Positions 39,226 to 51,330 of a stretch of 64,000 nucleotides of DNA are shown here, in pieces. Each line of letters begins with the position of its first letter. The first letter of the stretch is position 1. Position numbers and translations under genes: made by a program. The notes beneath the pieces are model-generated. The model did no database searches, was not told the DNA's origin, and was given only the letters and a program-made list of their open reading frames with translations. Source of the stretch: Helopsaltes ochotensis (Eukaryota > Chordata > Aves > Passeriformes > Locustellidae); contig VXBM01000093.1 in NCBI GenBank assembly GCA_013400155.1, forward strand, positions 819,127 to 883,126, given 5' to 3'.

Positions 39226-42200
39226 AGAAAAACAGCTTGTAAATTGGGGCCTTGGACCCCTCACCCATAAAGGAGTTGTCCTTATAGCACATAGATATGG
39301 GGCAGGTATTTCAGCTTATTGAAAAATACTTGTTTTCTCTGAGTTCCATGAAGGAAGAATTGGCCACAGATGTCTTTGTGTCCCTGTTTCTTGGTGTGAA
39401 AGTGCCTCCTGCATAAGCACGTGCAACAAAATAAACCACATCCATGAGGAAATATTTTTTTCTTTTGTGCATTGTTTTTGTGAGACTGTAAATAGTATGT
39501 GCCCTCTTGTTAGAGTTGAAGATGAACTCTTCTGAATGTGTGAACCACTTCTGGGTTCACTCTGATTACCAGCAAGTCTCTTCGTTAAAACAGCAAAGTT
39601 TGTGACAGCTAAAAGATGCTTGTGGATAACCACATCCAGATTTAAAGTGGCACCTGCTGGTGTTGAAATTCGAGCCAAAAATGTGACAAACATCACGGTG
39701 CAGAATCACAGTACATAAGTCACAAGAAGTGGCCATCAAAAACGTCCCAGCTTTCAAAGATAAAATGAACCCCAAAATCACATGTAATCAAGCCTCCCCC
39801 CCTGCATTATTCCTGGCCCTAGTTACTAAGGAAGAAATTTTAAGTACTTGTAAGGCAGTTGAGGGAGTGTGTTAGTCACCCAAAGAATAAACAGGGAAAT
39901 TAATTAAAATAAAATGATTCATTATAAATTATTCTCCCAGCTACACTCATAATGATGTGAGAAATATTCCAAATACTATTAGAAAAGCACTCCCTCCACC
40001 CCTAGTATTTCTGGCACCTCTAGAAACAGCAAGTGCTGAAACTCCCACGTGAGGGATGTTTCCTGTGAGCTGTACTGCCAGATTGTACCTGTACTTTTGG
40101 ATAAGTGTTTGAACATTTGCCTGCTTATAGAAAAGAGCCTGGAGCCTGAACTTTTCTGAGGGTAGCTGTTACCAGGTGTATCCCCCCATTTCTGTGCTGG
40201 CGCCAGCCACAAGTAGTTATTTGGAAGCAGTGTGAAGCAATGCCTGAAAAAGGTGAAACATGAGCAAAGGCAGCTCTTCAGGATGTGGCCCTGGAGATCT
40301 GTGATGGGATAGTCACCACTCCTGCTTAACTCCTGGAGATATGAAAAACCTTTGCATTGATTTCGCCTCTGGCTCTTTTAAAGGGCAGTGACTTCTTCCT
40401 TTGCCACCAGGCTTTCAGCTGCCCCATGGCCCATCCCACCAAGTCTTGCTTCCTTATTGTGGAAAACAAAATATGCTTCTTCCCCCTACCCAAAAATCAA
40501 CCCCTCTTTTCCCCCTTAGTTACTCTCAGGGTCTCCTAAGGTGCTCTGAGTGTGTCTGTCTGACTGTTACACATGTGTTTAATTCACATATTTTCTACTG
40601 GAAGGGATGTGAAAGTGTGAGTTTAGAATTTGAAACAGAACGTTTGGGGTTATAAAAATTTAGCTTGGCTCAGAAAGGCTGTGTGTAAGCAGAGACTTAA
40701 TTGACTTCTGCTGCCTCTGATGGGTCTCTGCCAGTCATTCAGGCTGGATCGACAGGCTGTCACGTAATTCCTGCACTGGGGGACTTGGACCAGCAGTTCC
40801 ACAAACTGGGCATTTATTTTGGGCATCCCAAAGGAATCCTGAAGGACCAGCTCCCAGATCCATAGCCTCTCTTGGGACATTATTTGTGAGAAAGACATTC
40901 ACCTGCTCTGCCGTTATGACTTTGTTGCCAGTGTAAAATTTGCGGCTGTTGCCTTGCCTTGCCCTTTATTTCTTTTGCTGCCATGTCTTGAAATCTTCCT
41001 CAAAATGCTAAATAAACACTACATAGCAGTGGCAGAAGTTCCTGAAGAGTGAGCTTACTACAAGCCGTAGAAGATGTTTGCAGTAATGCTGGAGGTGGAA
41101 AACAGTGCCTGGTATCATTGACTTAAGCAACAAAGAGGAATTCAGCAGAAAAGCCTGTGAATAATCTTTGTTCAATTCCTATGGGAAGTTTTATAGCACC
41201 CCAGAACTGTTTAGCAATACCTTTCCAGAGTCCTTTTTCTGCTTAAAGTGATCTTCACATCTTCAAGCTCCTCAGACCTTGTGGTCCTGCATTAGTAGTG
41301 CCCAACTCCCAAGTCCCTCCCAGCAGGAAGAGTAGAAGAAATGGTTCCAAGCCAAGCCTGAGGTCTGGGCTGTGTATCTGGAGAGGAATCCCTCCAAGGT
41401 TACTGAAGAGTTTTGCCATTCACTGAAGCACAGTGTTCATTGAAAAACAATGTTCCACCAAAACACTGAAGGGGAAGTTTTATTCTCTTTTCATTTGTTT
41501 AAGACCAGGGATTTGGCTTGGGAATTTTGTTTATTGAAATATCGAAGGAAAGTCTGTCTGGCCCCATCTTTGTAGTATCTGAACTCTTTCCAAGTGTTCG
41601 AGGGTGGGGTTGCAAACTCAGTTTTCTCAGGCCCTTCCTAGTTTTTCACACTAAAAGTGGTATGACATTATTTTTTACTGCATTTTCACTGCATAATGGG
41701 CTGTGTTTTTACTCGTGGTAACTCACACCTTGTAGTTACGTGCCCTGAAAAACCAGCAGTGTGTTGTTGCAGCAGTGCAACTCCCCAAGATCAGACAGGG
41801 GTGCTCAGAGAACTGAACTCATCATCTCATAGGGGAGGACGGCAAACAGCCTGGTCTTAGGTTAGGTTGTTTCAGAGATATTTATTATCTATTAAAAATC
41901 TCAAAGTACCTTCATACAGTGTCATAATCTGTTGAAGGGGTGAAAAAGAAGAAGGGAGAACTTCTCTACTTAATTTTGAAGTGTCAAAGCTGATGCCATC
42001 TTTGGTGAGAGTACAGATGGCCAAAATATGCTCATTTACTTACTGTGGGAAATACTGTATAATTTTTATTTAGTCTAAAATGTTGCTATTTAAATTCTTC
42101 TAGTTTTCAGTTTGTATTTTCAGTTAAAAAGGACCTTCTGCTTTCTTTTCTTTTAAAATAGTTTGATTTACAGTGATGAAAACCTGAACCTCATTTGTAG

Positions 42201-44934
42201 AAGATTTTTCATTACTGATTTTAATTGTCACAGTAACTTTTTCACAATGTATGAGTTTTTGGTGAGAAACTGCCCCTTTCACAGAAATACTTTAGTAAAA
42301 ATACATTGCCTAGCTCCTTCTTGGCTCATCCAGGCTTGTTCCATTTAATTTAATATGTAATTTAATGATCACAAGATTTTTTTGATAGATAAGTGGGATA
42401 TGATTTTTTTAAAAGCTACTAGAGGAGTTTGTTACTCAAGTTCTGTGAAATTAATGAGGAAAATGTGGACTTTGAGAAGTACAAACGCCAGCTTCCCTGG
42501 ACTTTATTTTGACACTTGGTGGGAGAGAGATGTAGCCTTGAATTAGTTCTATTGGAAAGGTGCTTACGTTGCACAAAGAGGGCTTTCCAATACAAAATTA
42601 GACAAGAGACATCTGTAGGAAAAGAAAAATCTGCTTGGTCAGGAAATGAGGAGACAATAATTTCTCCTTCCACAAGTTAATGGAGTATTTTAGGTGCACT
42701 GTAGCAGGGAATCCTCTCTTGCTATCATGACTTCAGGTGAGGTTCCTCAGGGTCCCATGAACCTCTCAGCAAACCTGCATCTGTTTGGATGTATGAACAC
42801 TGCAATGGGCCTGACCTGTAGTTGGCCTGGAATGAGTTAGTATCTCCAGCTGGAAACCATGTAAAGTGTGATGGTTTCATATGTCTCTAGGTATGACCTT
42901 AATCCCAGCAGGATTGTTGCGTCTGAAATCAGCACCTGAAGATGCAAATGTTTCCTCCAAACCACCTTCCAGTGCTTCCTGACGCTCATCCATCACTGTT
43001 TAGGTGTAACAACTCTTAATGGTGCAATTTTTTTGCCTTAATGAAGAACAGAGGTTAGTTTAATATCATTTGATACAGTTTGAGTTAGTACAAGTCAGTT
43101 TGATTAACATGACTGAATTTTACCACAGTTGGAAGTTGCAGTGGTAAGTCAGAAGGATGGGTGATCCCACATTTGGAGTTCCCCAGCTCAGGATTCTGGT
43201 GAGACCTGACATGCCCCTGGTGGAAGTAAATGTGGATTTATACTGTGTTGCATCCCTGGATCCCTTCTGGCCCTGTGCACAATATCCACGGGATTATCTG
43301 TGAATGGAACAAAAGCTCATCTGCATTTCCAGGTGGAGACAGAGCCCACGGTCAGTGTAGCCAACTTCCAGGCGTCACAGATCGCTGAGATAAGTGAAGC
43401 TGTAGGTGGCAAACGTGCAGAGTAAGGGTAGCAGGGCTAAGGCTGTGGTGGAGCCAGCATAGGGAATGCGGGCTAAAAGCAACAGTCCTCAGGAAATGAA
43501 TCTGGAAATTATTGTTGAAGCAGGCCAGGGCAAAGCTGCTGAACAGAAATGTCTGCTGATCTCCTAGGGTAAATTGTAATAGCTGGAATGAATAAATAGA
43601 AGAAAATCCATAGTTTGGAGACCAGAAACTCATATTTGCTCTGCCTCATAATGAAAGGAGAAGGGGACATCTGATTAAAATAGAAAGGTGATGAAAGAAA
43701 TGCTGATAAAAGAGTACTTCTTCACAGGGTACATAATTAAAAAGGGGAGCTCATTGCTTCAAGATGCCTTGATATCAGGAACCTAGCAGAAATTAAAAAT
43801 AAACAAGCAGTAAACCCCAAACCTGAGATATTTCCATGGATAACAAGAATATCTAGTTTTGTCAACAGTTCTGTTTCAGTACATAAACCTCCTCTCTGCC
43901 TTGCCAGGGTTAATACTCTGTTCCTCTGAGAAGGATCCTGGAACTGCTTACTGCTCACAGCGTTTCTCTGGAAGTGCTGGCAGCACCAGGAGCAGGCACA
44001 GAGCAGGGGACGTGGCTGACTGCTGAGGGGCTGCAGTATCCTGGGCAGTGCTGTGCAGGTGTCTGGCTCTTGTCCTGTCCTCATCAGGAACATTGCTCTG
44101 ACTGGGGGCCGCTGGACCACAAACAAACACGATTGCTTTTGGAAGTGGTCTTCTGGGATAATGAAGTGATGGACAGTCTCCATGAGAAATCCTTAAAGGA
44201 TGTTACTCTCACCTAGTAAGGAGGGACTGCAGAGCTGTGGCACATACCACATAATTAAATAGCTCATTGCTAAAGGATATTGTGAAGGCCAAGAGTACAG
44301 ATGGATTTGAGAGGGGAGTAGGCACATTTGTGGAAGGTAAGTCTCTGAGTAACTCCTGGTCCTGGTGTGACCTCTGGGCAGTCCCTGAAGTGATGATTTC
44401 CAGACACCAAGAAGACGTGCCATGAAAAGTGACCATTTTCCATGTGACCTTTTCTTTTATACTCTTCCCTTTTCCAGTCAACTTGGAAGACAGAATATTT
44501 AACTAGACAGATGTAGGCTCTGATTCTTCTTTTGGTTTTATCTTTATTACTTAAAAGGACTTAGAAATTCCTGAAGGGCAGATGAATCACATTGGCAAGG
44601 GGTTCAGAAATTGGGGGATAAAAAACCCTGGGAAGCTAGATGGGAACAAGGCAGACATATTATGCTCAAGGAGTATTTAAGCATATGGAATAAGTTATGG
44701 GGAATGGCAAGCAACGTAAAGACATTACACTAAGACTTTAAGATGCTACTTTAAGGCGATATGTTCTAAGTTCAAGGGACACCTCCATCTCTCTTTTGAG
44801 GAGGACCTTGGGAAAAGAGCGGTGTTAGGGAACGGCGTAGGATTAAGAAGATTGCTGGGAAATGGCAGGCAAATAGTGCTGGAAGCCCTTTCCCTGTTCC
44901 TTAAGTTTCCAGTGTCCTCCTGAGAGGAAGAGAA

Positions 44935-45190
44935 AACAAACGGCGGCGTGGTAATGCCCGGGGTTACACAATCGGGTCGGAGGCTGCTGACCTCGCCGCT
45001 AATGGTTTATGGGCAGCCACAGGCGTCCGCCGCTGCCCCATGTTTGTGTTACACATGATCTGGCAGTTGCCAAGGGACCCGGTCCCAATATGCAGGAAAT
45101 TACTTGAGAGCTATATTTAGCGAGATGAGCCCATGTCTTGATTTGGCTGGAAGCTGAGGCGGATTGAATTAATCTAGGGGAAAACGGAGT
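44935..45190. promoter_or_regulatory. Isolated CpG-rich block, candidate conserved enhancer
   Basis: I count 15 CpGs between 44941 and 45187, against a strongly CpG-poor background. The start, CGGCGGCGTG, and the stretch GGCGTCCGCCGCT are typical CpG-island sequence. The right part is AT-richer and motif-like (CTATATTTAGCGAG; GAATTAATCTAGG). No frame is recognisable as protein. It could be a hypomethylated intragenic enhancer, an alternative promoter, or the first exon of an unannotated transcript. Confidence 0.4.
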
Positions 45191-45199
45191 GTGTGGGGT

Positions 45200-48100
45200 C
45201 CTGGCAGAACATTTTCCCCTAAGTTTCCCGGGGTCCTCTGGCCTCCCTGGGGTTTTTTTTTGCAGACCAGCCTGAGGGTCGTCAGTGAAGGCTGAAGAAA
45301 AGGGGTTTATGGGTTCTTGCTGCAGGATATTGCAGCGCAGCTCAAGGTGGCTGGTCCAGTCTCTGCTGCCCAGCGAGGACATCTGCAGTGTGAGTGGGTC
45401 CTTCTGAGAGAGCACAGCGTGGCTCCATCCCCCTGGGGTGGCCCTGGGGCTGCGATCTCAGCCAGCTCCCCTGCCTGAAGCTGGACATGATCACGATGCT
45501 TCCCAGCACTCTCCCACCTCAAGCTCCCTCACAAGCTCCTTGGCTCTCACACAGCTCTGGTTTCTCAGCCTCTTTCCCACCAGAAACTGGAATTAGGAGG
45601 CGAGATGAAGGATCATCCTCTGGGTGGTCACCACTCAGAAAAAAGACAGCCAAAAGTCACATTCTCCAAGAGCAGCTCTTGTCCCTCCTTGTTCCTCCTG
45701 GCAGTACATCAGGCAGATCCTCTGCCAGGGGGCAAGCTATGGCACTGGCTCAGCCCCAGGAGAGAAGACTTGAAATTGGCACACGGAGGTTTTCTTTCCG
45801 TGGTCCCAGCTCTCTGAAGCTGTGCAGGAAAACTCTTCCTCTGGTTACCTGCCTTCCATGCAGTTGTCTTGTTGGAGGTGTGTGGGGAATTACAGGTAGC
45901 GAACCTGATTCACAGCCCACAAAATCAGATTGGTTTTGGATCAGACCCCATGAAAGATTTGTATTGTATTTCAGCACACAGGAACATAAAAGAGCAGAGT
46001 ATGGTTATTTGCTCAATAATTAGCAGCGTTGCCCCTTAGGGTAGATGGATCAGTTCTGGGATGAGTCTCTAACCAAAGTGCCTGACTTTACCCTGCAGCT
46101 ACCACACAGCAGCCAGGTGCTGTGGGAAAGAGGGATTTTATCAGTGCCATGCACCATGAAGGAGTATTTACTGTGCAGGAAGCTCTAGGTGAGCTGCACA
46201 AGTGAGGTGAGGAGCGCAGTGTCTGGGCAAACTCAGAGCCCTGGGATTATGTTCAGCATAGCAAGGTGTTTTGCATGGCCTAAAGACACAGTGGAAGTTG
46301 CCTGACAGCAAAGAAATGACATAATAAATATGCAGTGAGATACATCCCAGGGAGAAATGCTAAGAGAAAGCTTTTTAGCTTGAAGACTCACTTTGAAATG
46401 TCAGCATTTATTTCCCACCCTTTCATATTTTCATTAGGGACTTATTTTACTGATGTAAAAACCAAAAGATAGCGTCATGCACATGGAATGGTTCACGCAG
46501 AAGGTGGGCGGTGAGGGTGCTGTGCCATGGCTGTGGCTTCAGCAAAGCCCTCAAGCTCTTGGTCGACATCCTTCACCATGAAGGATGACAGCATTCCTGT
46601 CACTGGAGCTGGGCCTCAGGGAGGAGGATGGTGTTGGGTCCTTCGTGGTCAGCAGTTTCTCTCAGCTGGGGCAAGTGAATGACAGTCTGGGTCCTGTGAG
46701 CTGTTCAGGAGGTGTGAGATGGTTGTCTTCATTCAGTGTGGTATTTAGGGTGTGCTGAGTTCAAAGGAAACCCCTCTTGGGTGCTTTTGTGAATCAGAGC
46801 CACCCTGCCTACTTTTATTCTTACCAATTTATTGACAAGTTTCTTCATAAATGTTGTCCCAGTATTTGGGCTTCTGACATCCACCCTTTCAAGTGGGCAG
46901 TGCAATGACTGAGTGAAACAGTTGCATAAATTTATGTCTTGTAGGGGATTCAGTGAAGGCATTTCAAAAGCTGGCAGTGCTAAGACATGGTTGGCTATTG
47001 GCATTCCTCTGACTCCAGCTCACAGAGAGCCAGTCCTGTCACCCATTGTCAAAAACATACCCTTGGTTTCAGCATTCATCACCATTTGTCTCTTGTAATT
47101 GCATTTTCCTGAGTACTAGAAATTAAATCAGCAGTGACAGAATATTTATGGCTCAGAAATATTCTGGATGATTCCTAGAGAAGCTGTTTCCAGCTTAGTT
47201 ATTTATGTCCTTTTATCATGGATTTTATAGTGGGACTGGGGAACTAAACAGCAGAAACCATATGAAACATGCTGAATGATTTCATCCTTGAGCCAAACAT
47301 CCATTTACTGTAGGCAAGGAGATGCTGGTGAGAGCACACGTGCAGCTTAGGGCATCCAGCCCGTGGCCACTGCTTCACCTCCTGCCATCCCTGTGCAGAG
47401 AGGTGCAGCCTGGTTGCTGAGCTCACCTGGCACATCTTCTTTGTCTGGAGGTTGTCATCAAGCCCTGGAGAGAGGCTGGTGTGGGTGGAAAGGCTGCACT
47501 CGAGTGGGTGAAATAGTTTGATCTGCTCCCTGCTGTCAGTCTCACTCATGCGTGGGCATTGTAGATGAAACCTGCCAAGGGCTCTGACCACTCTACCGCT
47601 GGGAGCACCATGGAGCCAGGCTTCTCCTTGCTACGCACAGTGAAAACTGAAATGGATAAATTTTCAATGAAAAAAAAGGAAGAATGTGTTCAGGAAGTTG
47701 AGAAGTGAACTTGTCAGGTCTGTTTCTGTGGCATCAAGTTGTTCAAGACTGATTCACTTTTTGTAGTGTTCCACTCGCTTCTTGTCCATAAGACAGTTGA
47801 AATAAAGCATTTTGGCTTTGCTGAAATCAAAGATTTTGATAATTTTCCCTGCTAGAAATTTTGCCAGTATCAGCATACTTCTGAGAAGCGCTCTTGTATT
47901 GGTATTTTCTCCTATAAAACTGTTCCTTATGCAAAACTGACTATTCTCAGTGATAAAATCTTTTTACAGTTCCTATTTGGTCTCAGCTTTAGCCTCCCTG
48001 TGATACTGTAAATTTTTATCACATGCTATATACATAAATAATAATCATGTGCAGAGGGAGCCTTGATCTCACAGGGGTGTGTCACAATTTAGGCACGATG

Positions 48101-50940
48101 ATGATGTGCTGCCAGCTGAACTGCTGACCCTGTCACTGACTGCCAGTGTGCACATGGCTCAGAAAGGGTTAGAGATACCGGTGGTCAGTCCTGCAGCACC
48201 TCCACATTTTCTCCATGAGCCACAGGATGGATTGCATATCTGAGGGAGTTGAGGGAAGGAGTGGCTGCTGGGCTGGCTCAGCAGCAGGAGAGGCAGCATT
48301 TTTCTGGGCATCCCCCGGCCTCAGGCAGGGTACAGCTGTGGAGACTAAACCATGGCTTCTTTCTGCTCCCGTCCACAAAGTCCAGAATAAATCACAGCAG
48401 CATCAGTGCTGACAATCCTGTTCAGATTTTCTCCTAGACAGCTTTTATGGCCAGAGCTGACTTTCAGAAGGCCCAAATTGCTGTTCTTGAGATACTGTAA
48501 AGAAATCCTGTGCAGCAAACAGTGCACATAAAATAAAAAATAAAAAGGAGGACCTTTGTCTGCCTTTAATAGTCCAAGTGTTTCCTCAGGCATTGCAGGC
48601 AGCCTGCCCTTCCTGTTGGGATGGCTGGCGGCAGCAAAGGAGATAAGAGCCTATCTTTTTATAGGATGATACAGATTGTAGGTGAAGAGCCCAGTTCAAA
48701 GTGCAGGTCACTGAGCCACTATAAATTGTTCCTGACATCCCTGATTAATCCCATGCTCTCCCTTCCTCCCTGCATCTTCTTTGACCAAGGGGAAAAGGCT
48801 GCTAGTAAAGATACCATTTTCCCACTCCAGTCAATACTTTGATGTTTAAAGCTGTTTAATATTTATTAAAACTGCTCCTAAAATGTAATTGCAAGAATTA
48901 CAATTCCGTTTTTATGACTGTCTGTAAGCATTACAGAGGAGGCACTTAAAACCATCTCCGTGATGGTTTGATGATAGGTCCAGCACGGGGCTCTTGTCCC
49001 AGAGAAGAGCAGGATCAGGGCTGGGTTCCCCCTGCCCACCGACAGAGGTCAGATGTATGGGAAAAAAATGGATTCTTTCCTGGGAAAAGTAATTTTTGAG
49101 TTAATTGAGAGTGTTTGGAAATCTGTGCTGAGTGGTGACATCCCTGCCCTCCCCTCGCATACTCCACTTCTGGGCAAAGGTCTGTTTTGATAATTTCTGA
49201 AAGAAGCATTTAGATTTCTTGTTTCAGCACAAAATTAATTTTGAAATTTGTTGAAGTTGTGTATACATACTTGTCTTTAAAAGGGCTTTGTTTAGGGGAT
49301 GGAACATCTCTGAGAGATGAAGTGAGATGTGAGTTTGAGAATTTTGAAACAAAACCTTTTACTTGACTAAAACTAAGAAAACTAAAAGAAAATTAAAGTC
49401 TACTCAAGGCAACCTGAAGCAATATTTCTTATTACTGCTGACAGTGAGTTAAAAAAAAAAGTCTACTATTTGCCCACCTTGGGATGAGATGTTGTGTATC
49501 TTTGTTAAGCTCTTCCTTCAACTGCAATTACAGATCTGTTCCCTGAAGAACATCTCTAAAGATCCTTTCATGTCTTACTATGACAAAACAGCTAAGCATT
49601 TCACATTGTTTTCATCAGAGTGTGCTCACAGGGAAGTGCTAATAGCTCTATTTTTTCAATGGGAAGATGATGAGACTGATTTATCTCATCTAAACTCATA
49701 TAATTCTAGTTATCGCAAAATGAAACAGCTAAGCTGCTTGTCTAAAGCCACATTGTAGTTGATTTTCTCCCACTGTTAGATCTTCTCATCGGGTCTGTGG
49801 AATGTGGGCAGGGAGGCTGTTTCTGCCTTTAGGAGATTTCTCAGCCATATTATCAGGGGAGGAAGAAAAGAAAGGGATTGATTTGTTTCTAGTATGGTAG
49901 CGTAGTGCTCCAAGTGCTTTCTGAGATGTGAATTTGGGCTTCATGCTGCAGCTGTGAGAAATGCTGCTCCTCTGGCCAGCTGCTTTCAGTGGATGTGTGG
50001 TGGATGAGGCTGGGGAGCCATGAGTGCTGGAAGGGAAGCCAGCCTCAAGTTACCATCTCTGGGAATCTTTTTGGCTGGGAGACATTTGCTAAGGTGACCA
50101 ATAGGCCAGAGGGGCTCAGATGGGCCTTTCCCTACGGGCACATCGAGGAGAGAGGTTGCTTACAGATGCAAAAAAAGCCTTGAAACATTTAAACTCAGCA
50201 ATTAGAGCAGGTGACAAGACCTTTCAGGAGACTATTTCCACCTGTGATGTTAAGCTCCACTGGGATTTCTTGGCAGTCCTGCTCCATGCTTCAGCGACTG
50301 TCATTCAGCTCCAAATGCACTCCAGGAGCTACAAAAGAGCCACTGTCCCCTGCTTAAGCTGTGGATTGTATGTCTGTATTGGTGCCTGGCTGAAGTATAG
50401 TACACACAGCCCTAATAGGAGCAATTAATGTCAATCAAATGATACCTCCTCCCACACAACATTTGAACTAATACAACCACCTTAATTGCCCAAGTTTCTT
50501 TGCTTTCAAAAGCGTGTTCCGCTTCATGATGCATTTTCTAACACTGGAACTCTGTTGTAGCAATGCTGCTTCTACCAGAAAATAATTTTTCAGCAACAAT
50601 TCTCTCTCCCCCTGCTCCCTTTGAGCCCTGTAACTTTTTGCTGCCTTCCTCCCCAAGCTGTGCACAGACCAGTTGGCTCCAGCCAGGACTAATTTCCTCA
50701 GCTGTCCTGGTGAAGTGCTCGCATAAACGCTGCAGCATTTGACAGGGTGGTATTGTTCTGGTTGTGTTAGTAAAGCTTCTGAGTTGTACAACAGGGTTTG
50801 GAAATGCTCTTCATGACTCTGGGAGACATCCTGAGAAAGGAGAAGAGAATTGGCACGCGAGGAAAAGTGCAATTGCTCGGTCACATTAAAGCTGAGACAA
50901 ACTGTTTCTTTTTAAAGAGCTTTAAAATAGTCCCTCATGT
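45200..50940. other. Intron stretch with nothing recognised
   Basis: The longest frame, 209 codons from 45394, has no recognisable domain and low-complexity Ser/Pro-rich composition, with a competing frame on the other strand. I do not call it a gene. The rest is ordinary AT-rich intron. A PBX-like word, TGTCAATCA, at 50429-50437 follows CAATTAATG and may belong with the regulatory-looking DNA just downstream. Confidence 0.5.
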
Positions 50941-50955
50941 AAAAGCTTAGCAGCT

Positions 50956-51030
50956 GCAGCAACACAGAGCCTGAATAATTTCCATGTATTTGCCGCAGCA
51001 ACACGGAGCCTGAATAATTTCCACGTATTT
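50956..51030. repeat. 39-bp tandem duplication, two near-identical copies
   Basis: Copy 1 starts at 50956 and copy 2 at 50995, each opening with GCAGCAACAC. They share GAGCCTGAATAATTTCCA and a following GTATTT, and differ only at A/G and T/C transitions over the shared length. The high identity points to a recent duplication or to constraint. It lies at the left edge of a candidate conserved block. Confidence 0.9.
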
Positions 51031-51049
51031 ATGGATGTGCGTGCTCACA

Positions 51050-51330
51050 TGTGTGTGTCTTTCTTTCCCAGTCCATTTCCCAATCATTCCCAATGCAGCG
51101 CCCGCCGGTGCTGTAATAAGCAGTGCAATGTCACGTGCTCTCAGGCCAACACTGATTTATTTGTCACTCAGGTGTGAAGAACAACCCGTTGCATTATGTC
51201 AGTCCAAAATGGGCCATCTGATTTAGATTCCAGCTCCCAACAATTAATGCCTGACACACGATTTCGGCACAATACCCAACTTATGGCCTATTATGTTCAT
51301 CATCAGACCATGAAGTATTAGTTACAGCAA
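51050..51330. promoter_or_regulatory. Candidate conserved noncoding element
   Basis: The block mixes CpGs (CAGCGCCCGCCGGTG, GTCACGTGCTC, ACACGATTTCGGCAC) with AT-rich transcription-factor-like words and lacks low-complexity sequence. GTCACGTGCTC contains an E-box (CACGTG). No reading frame is plausible as protein. The appearance is that of a developmental enhancer, but I have only composition to go on. Confidence 0.35.

Larger units (their letters stand above)
33620..44930. other. Intron stretch with one CR1 fragment and a T36 tract
   Basis: Apart from the CR1 remnant at 35.3-35.5 kb and the T36 homopolymer at 39.2 kb, I recognise nothing here. An A-rich low-complexity patch lies near 36.21-36.26 kb. 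ORFs near 36.4-37.0 kb overlap in several frames and on both strands, which argues against coding. Confidence 0.55.

Noticed and set aside
39031..39292. Lys-rich minus-strand ORFs
   Set aside because: They are translations of the T36 tract and are artefacts.
45394..46023. 209-codon ORF, the longest outside the exon region
   Set aside because: Ser/Pro/Arg-rich composition, no motif or splice structure, and no repeat-derived similarity that I can name. Peptide or RNA evidence would be needed to revive it.
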